Source: Ustulina deusta (Eukaryota; Ascomycota; Sordariomycetes; Xylariales; Xylariaceae). From it: a DNA stretch of 64,000 nucleotides. The stretch's first letter is position 1. Every line of letters begins with the position of its first letter. Positions 24,533-34,614 of this stretch are shown piece by piece. Both the position numbers and the translations under genes were made by a program. The notes under the pieces were generated by a model, which had not been told where the DNA came from, did not search any database, and saw only the letters and a list, made by a program, of their open reading frames with translations. The DNA lies in assembly GCA_023159155.1 (NCBI GenBank), contig JAJNNX010000039.1, positions 310,001 to 374,000 of the forward strand, read 5' to 3'.

Positions 24533-26056
24533 CTACGACCGCTTCTTGTTCCTCTTCTTCGCCTTGCCGCCCTGCGCCTGGCTGCCCGTCGTCTTGGGCT
24601 TCGGCAACTCCTCGACGCTCTTCTCTAGGAGCTCGAAGTCGTCCGCCGAGTCCGTGGAAGGGGTCCGTTGCGCCACGTCCGAGTCGCCGTCCTCATCCGC
24701 GACGTCGTCACCGCTCTCGGCCTCGGAGTCCGCGGGCGAAGGCGCAGACTGTCCCAGGACCCTGCCGGCGGTGAGCGCGTACAGCCAGCCCGGGAGCCGG
24801 AAGAGCGCCGTGTCCTTGATGGTGGGCGCGGGGAGTTCGGTGGGCTGGGTGAATTTTACGAGTTAGCTTCCGCGTCGCGAACGAACGCAGGGAGGGAGGG
24901 AGCGAGGGGTTGGTTTCGTCGGAATACTTACGTCGAGCAGGAACTCGTGCACGTTTCCGTCGGCGTCTTCTTGTTCGAGATAGACGTCGCCGAGCGAATC
25001 CACGACGAGGATCTTGCCGTTCTCGGCAACGACTCGCTTCTTGGCGCCCGTCGGCCCCGGCCCAGGCGGAGGCTGCGGCACGGGCGTGGCGCTCCCGCTG
25101 ACTTGCTGGCTGCTTCGTCCCTTCGCGCGGCTCGGCCGCTTGCCGTCCTTGGCGGACTCCTTGCGCGTCTCCTTCTCCTGCATCCGTCGCTGCTTGCGGT
25201 TCAGGGCCATCGGGGACTGGTCGTCGTCGGCCGCCTGCGCCGGTGGTGGTGGCGGTGGGGTCGCGGCGGCAGCGGCGTCTAGGCCCGGGATGGCGAAGTT
25301 GTCGCCCCACGCGGCATGGCGGGCGAACTTGATGTAGCGTTCGACAAACTCGCGCTGGCGCTTCCAGCTCATGTACAGCGCGAGGTAGTGGAAGCCGCCG
25401 CCGCCGACGAGCAGACAGCCGATCAGAACCGTGCCCAGCCCCGGGCGGTAGCGGCTGTAGTAGTACTCGGTGCCCTTCCACGTGGGGAAGCCGTTCTTGA
25501 GGAAGTGGTCGTAGCGGTCGCGGCCGGGCCCCCGCAGGACGTTGGTGACGATGCCCAGGCGCGCCTGGCGTTCGCCGGCCTTCTTGACGGCGGCCTTGAT
25601 CTGCGACTGGCTGGGCGACTTGGTGACCTTGACGCCCTTGGCCTTGTTCTGCTTGGCGCGGTCGGCCATGATCTGCTGCCTCACCTTGTCGGGATGCAGG
25701 GCCCTCGACTTGCGCTTGTAGGCCTTGTTGATGTCGTCCTGGGTCGCCGACGGGACCACGCCGAGGAAGTCGTAGAAGGTCACATCGGGGCCCTCGTGCG
25801 TGGCGAGCTCATCGCGGACGCGGAAGATTTCGCGATCTGGGGCGACGCAAGTCCGAGTTAGAAGAGGAGGGAAACGCCGAATAGGAAGGGAAGGGAAGGG
25901 GATTCGTTGATGGATGGATGGATGGATGGATGGATGGACTGATTGATTGATTGATTGATGGATGGATGGATTGCCTGCCATACCTTCCTTTGACCATGCG
26001 GCAGTGAGAGGCGTCAATAGGGCGACGAGGCCGAGGGTCAGTGTGGAAAACTTCAT
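24533..26056 (-). CDS. erj5: ER J-domain co-chaperone (ERJ5-like)
   Basis: DnaJ-family co-chaperone stimulating the ER-lumenal Hsp70 (BiP/Kar2) in fungal protein folding (family knowledge). Minus-strand exons 26,056-25,984, 25,836-24,932 and 24,844-24,533 give 429 aa. Residues 1-20 are a signal peptide (MKFSTLTLGLVALLTPLTAA). The J domain starts at TFYDFLGVVPSATQDDINKA, with the HPD motif at 72-74. Next come a basic linker, RYDHFLKNGFPTWKGTEYYY, and a membrane segment (GTVLIGCLLVGGGGFHYLAL). The Pro/Ala-rich charged tail includes KILVVDSLGDVYLEQEDADG, and exon 3 adds LFRLPGWLYALTAG and an acidic, then Lys-rich, end. This is the normal Erj5 layout. The strong GC content of the gene is unlike its flanks. 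The large plus-strand ORFs opposite it are shadows caused by that composition. Confidence 0.9.
25908..25971. repeat. GATG/GATT tetranucleotide microsatellite inside intron 1 of the J-protein gene
   Basis: A block of GATG repeats, then GATT repeats, then GATG repeats (plus strand) lies wholly within the 25,983-25,837 intron. Length variation there would not change the protein unless it affected splicing. Confidence 0.9.
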
Positions 26057-27324
26057 CGTGATCGCTTGCGCGTCTCGCCACCGCCGTCGTTGTTGTCGGC
26101 CCTGTTTATTCCCTGGCTGTATAATAATATGGTATAATCAGACTGATAAAATCAAAATTGACGATGATAATGCTACCTGGGCCTGCGTTATTCAACGCAA
26201 GACCCGAAAAGGAGGGAGGCTCTGCACTGCGCTCGGACAATCGATGGTTATGCGCATCAATGTCCCGACATTGAATTATTTGGCTTGTTGTCCTCTTTTT
26301 TTATTTTTTTTCTCTACTTTCTTCTTTCGGCCAAGCCAAGAGTATGCGTAAGTCGGGATGGAGAAGGGTCGAGATCTGGCTTAGATAAGTGGGTATCCGG
26401 CAACTTTAAGTAAGTACCTACCTATTACGCTAAACTGTTCGTGGGTTGTGGGAAAGTACCAGGGACAGTGACTAAGTGCGTACTTAAGTGTATCCATTGG
26501 CCCTCAGGGTAACTCATGCCAATTAGCTCCTTCTACTTCAATGTTTACAGGTACGCTACAACGTTAATAGCTATCTACCTACTAAGGCTCCCTAAGCAGT
26601 GGGTTTCCTATACCTACTTTATTACTTGGCACGGCCTAGATAGTCTTTCGTCAATATACCCGTGTCTAGTCGGATAGGTACCCCTTATCGGTATGTGTTC
26701 TCCCGTGTTGTGGAGTACAGTTGCATCTCGCAATCCCACCTATATCTACCTCCTTAACTTATCACCTACTTTGGACCAGTTCGAAATCCCAGAGAGGCCC
26801 CAAGTCGAAATTACCAAATAAATTCCTTTAAACATAGACGTTTTCCCAGTCTCTCAATGATGTCTTTACACTCTACATTCGCAAAAATAGAATTTGAAGG
26901 GCAGCCGCCACTGCCCGGTGATACTAATCTTTTCGCTGCCCAACAACATGATTGAACCTAACACAAAGGAACCAAACTTGAGGCTAGAAATCGCACTACA
27001 CAGGCCATGGCTTGGCTCTGTAGGGAGAACGAATCAGTAGTCTTGTGCAATAACACTCATCATTTCCCACCGGGAGTTCGACTGGCGCAGAAAGAATTCC
27101 CACGGCGCTCGTCCCGGGTATAGTGTATTGCAGATGTGACGAGCTTCCTATTGGCTCACCTGCACAGGGCCGACATCATGCCGAGTGATGATCATGGCTC
27201 TTGCATTCATATAACGCTCTTGTTGCCCACGGGGTTAGGATAAAACCCCCGGGTTTTGTGCCTACCTCGTGCTCATCCAACCCTCCAACATTCATATCCC
27301 ATTCCTGAAGCCGGCCTCATCGCC
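26057..27324. promoter_or_regulatory. Divergent promoter region of J-protein and MFS transporter genes
   Basis: About 1.27 kb between two divergent start codons, with T-rich tracts near 26,290-26,330 and TACCTACC-type motifs. A 16-bp palindromic site at 27,242-27,257 lies 67 bp before the transporter ATG. No gene seen. Confidence 0.5.
27242..27257. promoter_or_regulatory. Palindromic candidate operator upstream of the MFS transporter
   Basis: AAAACCC, CC spacer, GGGTTTT: two perfect 7-bp inverted arms. It lies 67 bp upstream of the transporter start. It could be a regulator-binding site or part of a promoter; binding is not demonstrated. Confidence 0.3.
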
Positions 27325-29078
27325 ATGTCAACATCCAAGGTGGTCGAAACGTCCCTTTGGGCAAACAGAAAATGCCTTGCAATATGTGCTATTGTTGCTG
27401 TCGCAAATATGCAGTACGGATTGGACTCTGTGATTGTTGGATCTCTTCAGGCAACCCCTGGATTCTTGGAGGTTTTTGGATATCCTGATCCCAACCAGCC
27501 TGGTGGCTACGGTATAGACGTAAGAATCCCTCCTAGAACCTCTATTCTGTCCCCTAAAAATCATTACAGGGCACGTTCCAAAGGCTTATAGGATCTCTCC
27601 TGACCCTAGGCGCATTTCTCTCCTCCCTCGTAGCTGGCGTCTTTGCTCATTACTTTGGCCGAAAGGCGGCGCTCTGGTCCGCCTGTCTCTTGAATGCAAT
27701 TGCTTGCATCATACAAATTTCGACGGCAAGCAAGGCGGCGATATACATTGGCCGATTGATTCTAGGTCTGGCTAACGGCTTTCTCGTGACTTTCTCAAAC
27801 ATATACACTGCTGAAGCATCGCCGGCTCACCTCCGTGCCGTCATGGTGGCTTTATTCTCGGAATGGGTCAATATCGGGAGCATCATTGGGAGTGCCGTAA
27901 CTAATAAAACCAAGAACTTTCTAGATAAGTCGTCTTACGAAATCCCTCTTGGAACCCTCTTTATCGTGCCGACTATTCTGTCCATTGGTCTTCTCTTTGT
28001 TCCGGAGAGCCCTCGATATTTGCTTTACAGAGGCAACAACGAGGCGGCGCGGAAGGCTCTGAATACTCTACGGGGGAACTCGGCATCGTCCGAAGAATTA
28101 GAAGTTGAATGGCTAGAAATGGTTAAAGGTATCGAAGAGGAGAAGCGGGCGGCGAAGAGGATAGGGCCACTGGATATGTTCAAAGGTGCGCGTTCTGTTT
28201 AAAACACTGAAGATGGTAGCAAAAATTAATGACGCTGTAGGGACTGATCTAAGGCGGACACTGTTATGTTACGGCGTCATCGGCACCCAGACAGGTGCAG
28301 GCTCATGGTTCATTATCAGCTATTCGACTTACTTCATGATCGTTGCTGGGCTCACCGTCGACGAGGCCTTCAAATTTGGAATCATGAACACAGCCTTAGG
28401 CTTTATCGGAGTTAATTTTGGCATGTACCTCATGCGCCACGTCATGGGTCGGCGAACTATCCTCATGACTGGCGCCATCATCCAAGGTGCTGCCATGTTA
28501 GGTCTAGCTGTCTCCGCGACAGTAGCCCCTGGGACATTCGCTGCTCGGAGCTGTTTAATCGCGTTTATCGCCATCTACCTCTTTTCGTATAACGCATTCG
28601 TAGGAGATGCTGCATACCCAACGGCGACGGAACTGGTCAGCACGAGGCTGCGATCTTGGTCTGTTGGATCCGCTATCAGTATAGGCTACTTTCTTGCATG
28701 GTTGACTTCATTCTTTTCTCCCTACTTTATCAATCCAGGAAATCTCAACTGGGTAGGTGACATTCACATGGTTGCGGGTCCATGTCCCCAACTCCTTGAA
28801 CTAACTAAGTATGTATGCAGGGCGCCAAGTACGGATATATCTGGGCAGGTTCCAACCTGGTCTGCCTTGCGTTCTTTTACTTCTTTATACCCGAGACAAA
28901 AGGTCGAACTTTAGAAGAAATCGACGAACTCTTTAACAATCGAGTGTCGGTCCGAAGGTTCAAGACGTATCAAACCACCATTAAAGATGAGGCTATGAAA
29001 GATATCAAAGACAGGCGTGGGAAGATGGAGGAGAATGTTGTAACAGTTGAAGTACATGTGGAACATGTACAGATCTAG
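27325..29078 (+). CDS. MFS sugar transporter (maltose/alpha-glucoside permease-like)
   Basis: Twelve-helix plasma-membrane sugar:H+ symporter family. Exons 27,325-27,519, 27,570-28,185, 28,241-28,752 and 28,821-29,078 give 526 aa, the normal length. Introns all obey GT-AG and keep frame; the exon 2/3 join gives DMFKGTDLRRTLLCYGVIG, a standard family segment. Signature motifs: HYFGRKAALWSA after helix 2, IYIGRLILGLANGFL, FVPESPRYLLYRG at the end of the first half, the central charged loop, ASWFI-type helix 7 (GAGSWFIISYSTYF), MGRRTILMTGA, and FFIPETKGRTLEEIDELFNN at the C-terminal end. ATG 27,325 (CGCCATGTC context) was preferred over the longer frame. The substrate is inferred from family resemblance only. 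Confidence 0.9.
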
Positions 29079-29399
29079 AGTTATTAACACGGGCAATAGC
29101 GGTAGCTAAGGTGACAGGAGTGCCCAAAAAGGGGAGCATATTGTTTGCTCAACAAGTACCTAGGTAGTGAGGGTGGATCGGCCGAGTTGATAGAGTTCGC
29201 AACTAGACATCGGTTTTGTGTAGAGAATGCAATGGGTCAAAGACATCAAGCAATTTCGATATACCAGTCACTGGATAAATATTTGCATACACAACCAACA
29301 CCGCCCTGCCTTTCCTGGCGTTCTAACCAACTCTTCACCCGTCCTTTCCCAAGCTATCGCGGGCATCTCTAAAACCAAATCTTTCAACGAAGAGTCACA
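29079..29399. other. Intergenic region
   Basis: 3' flank of the transporter and promoter of the downstream 2EXR gene; nothing else seen. Confidence 0.4.
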
Positions 29400-30224
29400 A
29401 TGCGATCCTCAACGACCTTCCACTTGTTCAACAAACTCCCACGAGAAATCCAAGACATGATCTGGAAGCTCCACCGCGAACATCGAGGCATCAGACACTA
29501 CCTCACCGAGTCGCCGCAAACTACCCGGCACTACGCAGCCATCGATATTGAGACGAACCTCTTCGCGCGGACCTTACTCACAAAACAAACAGCCAGCATC
29601 TTCTGGGACGAAAACGACAGGCCAACAAAGGGGGAATCAGACGCGAAGATCCGACTCATTGGCGTCAATTCCGTTTCCGAGCCGGGCGATTTCGCCAAGT
29701 CGGTCGCGACGGCCAACTACCCCACGACGTGGCGCAAGGTATCTCAGCCGCACATCCGGATAAACTACAAAACAGACGTAGTCGTGCTGGAAGGGGTCTT
29801 CGTGTGTCTCCGGCCGGTCTTCAGCCTGCAGCACGCGCTCCCGATCGGCTTGATGGACTTGGTGGGCCATTGGCTCGCGAACGTGCACTTCCTCGCCGTG
29901 AACGTGGCCAGTTGTCGGATGGGCGTCGAAAGAGGCATCGCGGCGCTGCCTGCCCTCGAGCACCTATACCTCGTCGTGTACCGGGATCCCGAGTGTCGGC
30001 ACGGCGCACCGCGGAAGTGGAGGCACTTCGAGAAGTCGCTCCTGGACGCGCATAACTTCCTCCCCTTGCACGATTTCATCAGTCTCCATCCGAAAAACAA
30101 CAGGCAATGCGATTGCGAATTCAACGATTTCCGGGCCCTCGAGGCGCGCGCAACGTTCCGAAAAGCTTTCGCTCTCGAGGGTAAACCGAACATGAGCATA
30201 TCCATCGTCGCGGATCCGTATTGA
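29400..30224 (+). CDS. 2EXR domain-containing protein
   Basis: Single exon, 274 aa, ATG at 29,400. The N-terminus TFHLFNKLPREIQDMIWKLH is the 2EXR signature. Later segments LLTKQTASIFWDEN, RINYKTDVVVLE and WLANVHFLAVNVASCRMGVE, plus a strand-turn ALEHLYLVVYRDPECRH, follow the usual order of the family. No membrane segment. The gene is GC-rich, which generates several long overlapping ORFs on both strands that are not genes. Function unknown. It shares only the motif, not the downstream sequence, with the 2EXR protein at 13,001. Confidence 0.8.
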   Translation: MRSSTTFHLFNKLPREIQDMIWKLHREHRGIRHYLTESPQTTRHYAAIDIETNLFARTLLTKQTASIFWDENDRPTKGESDAKIRLIGVNSVSEPGDFAKSVATANYPTTWRKVSQPHIRINYKTDVVVLEGVFVCLRPVFSLQHALPIGLMDLVGHWLANVHFLAVNVASCRMGVERGIAALPALEHLYLVVYRDPECRHGAPRKWRHFEKSLLDAHNFLPLHDFISLHPKNNRQCDCEFNDFRALEARATFRKAFALEGKPNMSISIVADPY

Positions 30225-30819
30225 TGGGGGGCGAAGCAAAGGGTGAGGGGCGGACCTCCTTCGTGGGCTGCGGCTGGGTTAGTTGAGGGGATTGGAGCAA
30301 CGCGGATTGCTGCTGCTCGATGGACAACTGTGGCCTAGACGTCTGGGAGGAGAGGTTGCGATGGTATTCACGGCAACGACGATTGCGATTCGATATTTGA
30401 CTGGTCGTTGTTAAATTTGAAAATTATCTGATGGCGAGAGCCATCTCTCTCGCAATACAAAAACTCGAGTTAACCGTGCCTTCTGTAAAGATGTTTTAAT
30501 ACATATTGCTCCTCGCACCTCCCTGCAGACTCTTGAACTCATAGGCTCTTTCCTCTATATATCCCTGTGGCTTGCCAGTTGATCGCCCACTTTTCTCGCA
30601 ATACCGTGTCTATCACCTCCTTCTCCTCCTCATGCATCATCAGCCATATCTTCCGATCATCCAATCCTACCAAAAAGAAGCAACCAGTGAGCAACATACT
30701 CAGTATACGCCAAGCCAGAATTAAAACGCAAACGAGTTATTCACCTTACAGTAAGAACGCATTCAAACTCTACGCCGTGATTGTACCTCGGCTGATTTGT
30801 CTACTAGATCCCAAACACC
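30225..30819. other. Intergenic region and leader
   Basis: No gene seen. CT-rich stretches at 30,540-30,640 look like a promoter or 5' UTR for the small membrane protein at 30,820. An ORF starting 30,567 reads through in another frame and is not supported. Confidence 0.35.
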
Positions 30820-31391
30820 ATGTTCTATCCCAGCGAAGCCGTGTTGATGGCCGTCGGCTGGCTACTGGTCCTGTAGGTTGGGATGCCGCAAGTAGCAAGG
30901 AGAATAAACCTCCCATATTTTGGGGCACCACCAGAACCGACACACCTCAACAACAGCGATCGAATTCTCTTCTACCTCTTTTACCCACGAAGCTTTCTCT
31001 GGTTCGGCGTTCTAGCTTTCGGCATCTCTGTTGTCTTTACCGGCGTGGTCGAAACCTGGTCTCATTCCTCCATCCTCGACATCCGGTATCTCTTCACGTG
31101 CTGGGTCTTTGCAGCCTATAACCTGAAGTATGAAGTAGAAATTCACTCCAACTTCGCGAAGAATCAGAGAAAAACGCTTCAGAGGGCAATTGCCTAAGTT
31201 GGTACGGCTTTCAGCACGTGGCTCAGTTTTTCTTGCGAGCGGTCCTAGGATTGGTTACTGTCATTGCACGGAGGGTGCCGTTACGCCAGACAGGCGGTGT
31301 GAAGGATGACGGATTGCCACAGCAGGAGGCTGTAATACCCGATAAGGTTGATGCGGCCACTATAGCCCACGGCTTACCCCAGCGTTGTTAG
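30820..31391 (+). CDS. Small putative membrane protein
   Basis: Proposed exons 30,820-30,872, 30,957-31,134 and 31,215-31,391 give 135 aa. Intron 1 is GTAGGT...CAACAG and intron 2 is GTAGAA...TTTCAG; both joins preserve frame. Without splicing, the frame is broken by a stop at 30,874. The ATG has a CACCATG context. Residues 1-60 include hydrophobic stretches (AVLMAVGWLLVL, then FLWFGVLAFGISVVFTGVV) and residues ~85-100 another (FFLRAVLGLVTVIA), followed by a polar tail. Similar short multi-helix proteins of unknown function occur in fungi, but I do not recognise a family. Splice choice is the main uncertainty; a pseudogene is the alternative. Confidence 0.45.
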
Positions 31392-32626
31392 AAGAACTAG
31401 CGTCTCTGCCTCTTTCCAATCCATTTCTCGGCACCTGTGACAGTAGTAGAATCCGTACCAGTAACTTGTATTGGCTGTGCCGCACCCTATATTAACACCC
31501 AATGTTAACACCGCGCTTCAGAAAACAGCAATACGGACTCAAGGCAGCAGCTCAACCATGATTGTCTCGCCCCCAAATCTTGCCCCAAAATTCAGCTGAT
31601 AGAGCTCACGTCAGCGGTGGAACACCAAGTCTTCAAGAATTCAAATATGAATGGGGCGTGAAAATTACCTCGGCTTAGAAGGTCAATGAATCCAATTATC
31701 CTGTTCCCCCGCGCGAAACTTTGAATCCAAGGTGCCGCTTGCCTTCATGTATTCCGACTGTTGTAGGTCCAGCAGTTCGTTTAATTGACCCATTTTTCTT
31801 TCTGATGGAAGATATTGTACCCAGCACCGTATCAGTTTCCAGCCAACTTAGTTTCTCGGGAATTCGTCGATCGAACTCATAGTTGGCAAAAGCACCGCCA
31901 AGACTAAAGATGGTGAACCGATGTGGCGAAAGCGGCCTTGATACTATCTCCTATGCTTTATTAAGCCCGATTTGCCCTCTTAGGTTAGTACGTGATATAT
32001 ATACTCCACACTCCCGAATATTAGGTAAGACAACTACACACGCAATCGACAGAAACGCCTGGAGCGAGCATACAGGATCTAAGCTGGGGATAGTGGGAGG
32101 TTATTAAGAGTTTATAGGGTAGGATTCCTTTAGGGCTAGTTTACCAGATGCGATATGTATACAATGAGTCTTTATGTAGCGGAAACAGCAATTCCGGCCC
32201 CTCTCTGTATCCAATATCAGGGAGCAGACGACGCGCACCTGCATGATGATGACAACCACGAGGTGGGAATGCTAGATCTATGTATATACCCGACCATCGG
32301 TCCGATACTCTTAGCGGGGCTGGCAATTATGTCAACCAAACGAGGCCGAAATAGCTACCTATTGAAGGCCAGGACAATCTGCATTGAAGACCAGGACCTG
32401 TTATTAGTCAGAGAACGAATTTCCGGACATGGGACAATGTATCACAAGCTCGGATAAGCCGAGGCGCAGAGTCTAGCATCGCCTCCCGAAATCAGGCTAA
32501 CAGCCTATACTATTGTTATATAAATACCTTCACCCCGTCGAAAGACAGCCCGTGCAATTCCCTGCTTAACCTACTGCACATCGATTTCACGTTTTGTTCT
32601 TCTTTGCTATTCCCAGTGATAGAGCC
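31392..32626. other. Intergenic region
   Basis: No recognisable gene. An ATG ORF at 32,164-32,457 (about 97 aa, starting MSLYVAETA) has no identifiable domain. The last ~100 bp is CT-rich promoter of the Clr5 gene. Confidence 0.35.
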
Positions 32627-34454
32627 ATGCAAGACACAAGTATCCTCGCATCGGAGCTCGGACAAAGCGAGCTGACCCTGGTCCATCTAAACCGCAAGGG
32701 CTTGATACCCACCGAGCGCTTATGTAAGAATTTATTCCCTGAAATGCTCTCAACTTATCGATTTCTTTTTATTGATGGTAGTTAGACATAGGCGTAGAAT
32801 GTTCGAACATCCCAATACGAGTAGTCTTACGGAAAAGCGAGAATGTCAAACAGCATTCACAGGCCAAGTGGGATGCGATGAAGCCGATCATTCAAAAATT
32901 ATACATCGAGGAACAACACCCCCTGAATTTTGTAATGCAGACTATGGCAGAAAAGTATGATTTTCGCGCCAGGTAAGCTCGATTTCCTACAGCATATCTT
33001 CTTGGTTTCTTGTGTAAGAACTCACATCTTTCTCACATTTCTCTTCAAAACGTGGCCCTCTCCTTAAAGATGATGAAAAAAATTATGAGTAGAGACCACG
33101 AAACCTTCTTGACAGGCTATTTTAGTAACAAGATGTATAAGACACGCTTCACCCGCTGGGGTTGGCGGAAAAACCGAACTCGAGACCAACCACGTACGGT
33201 TGTGCCCTTACGTCAAAGTACAATAGGCGCAGCCGTAATACGGCACATGAGGACACCGGATTTCCTCAGAGACCAGGAAGATCCCATCTCGATCTCCAGA
33301 AACTACACAATAAACGTGTCCGAATTTCAAAACTGGTGCTCATATTTTGAGATGACCGAACCTACCCCTTGTTGAAAGTGAACTACGTCAAGGAGTCACT
33401 TCATGTACTATACAAGATCAAGGGCATGAAGGGCACGGTCATCACCGTTTGTGTATATATTGAGGTCTTCCCACCTTCTGTCATAATGTAGTCAAGCTGA
33501 ATGCAACACTCATATACCAATCATTTTACCACCCCTCACCAAAGGCAACACGGCTCTGTGACTCGCTACATCGAAGCTGAGGCAGCGTTTTCAGACGCAG
33601 CTATTCAACTGGGAAACGGCCAGACCAACGATGCCTTTCGGAGTCTGAATAAGCTTTTTGATGCTCTGACGGGGAAAGAACTCTATTTCTATCCACAGTA
33701 CCCAGCCGCATTCTGGCTTCTGTGCCATGGCATCTACAATGCATGCACCTTGGTCAAAGATTCCACCTTCCGTCTGCTGCGCGAGCTTCTCGCCTTCTTG
33801 GCCCAAAATTCAGTCGCCTGCTTCAAAAACTCCGCATCCGTTTCATCCCACCACCGAGTGAGCCTAATGTTATCCCTACTCCGGATGTGTCAGGACAACC
33901 CCAGTGTGATGGAGGAGACCTTTCGCACCGCGTGTCGGGCCACTGCCGAAAGCCTAGAGGTCGAGCTCGGCAGCAATCATCCTGTCACCCTGATCACCTG
34001 GCTCGATTACTTCTGGTACTTTAATTTCCCCGTTGATCCTGGAAAGAACCTTGTAGCGAGATACCTAACCGCCCTAAATGAGTTGGAGGCTACATGGGGA
34101 CGTGAGGCTGATATCACCATCATCTTCCTACACAACCTCGTCATATTCCTCTTCTACTGCGTTCACGACGAGGCGGAGGCCAGACAACGCCTGTCCGATT
34201 TACTAGAGAGAATAAATCATCACATTGCGGCCCAGAGGTCTCCCACAGTCACCAGTCTTCGCTTCCAAAGGGCATATGTGTTTGGTTCGCTGCTGCAGGG
34301 CCTCTTTATACTCGAGGACCACAGTGACCTTGGCCGTTGTGAGAGGGTAATAAGGGTCACTATTGAGTGGCTGAAAGACTGCGGGGGGAGGGTTTCGTTG
34401 ATGCACGCAATGTGGCTGGAGAACGACCTTGTTACCTTGACGAATGCCTGGTAG
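32627..34454 (+). CDS. Clr5 domain-containing protein
   Basis: Exons 32,627-32,723, 32,786-32,972 and 33,126 onward are well supported; the last exon contains the frame from about 33,540 to 34,454. The Clr5 domain spans the exon 2/3 junction: KWDAMKPIIQKLYIEEQHPL, then MAEKYDFRAS joined to NKMYKTRFTRWGWRKN, which is the classic motif. The ~300-aa C-terminus (EAAFSDAAIQLGNGQTNDAF, FRLLRELLAFLAQNS, ELGSNHPVTLITW) is the helical TPR-like region usual for the family. Clr5-type proteins are presumed DNA- or chromatin-binding from fission yeast Clr5 (family knowledge). The middle join is unclear. The frame through exon 3 stops at 33,375 and the last frame opens after 33,500, so an intron with a weak donor or a disruption lies between. 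Two adjacent genes are a less likely alternative. Confidence 0.65.
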
Positions 34455-34614
34455 GAGGGGAAAGCCCTTCGAGATTTAACCTTGACCTACGCTAAGCCAA
34501 GATTTGAAAAGCAGGTACGGTGAGAAGGGTAGCCGTTAGGAGAAAATCATCTTTGAGCGGCCACCCATAGTAGTCCGTGTAGGAAGCTGTTAATTAATAA
34601 TACCCTATTGGTCA

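Noticed and set aside
24668..25861. Long plus-strand ORFs (24,668-25,282 and 25,316-25,861) opposite the J-protein gene
   Set aside because: Arg/Ala/Gly-rich products of the GC-rich antisense strand; the minus strand has a clear ERJ5 protein with correct introns.
29548..30239. Multiple overlapping ORFs on both strands over the second 2EXR gene
   Set aside because: Composition shadows; only the 29,400 frame carries the 2EXR motif.
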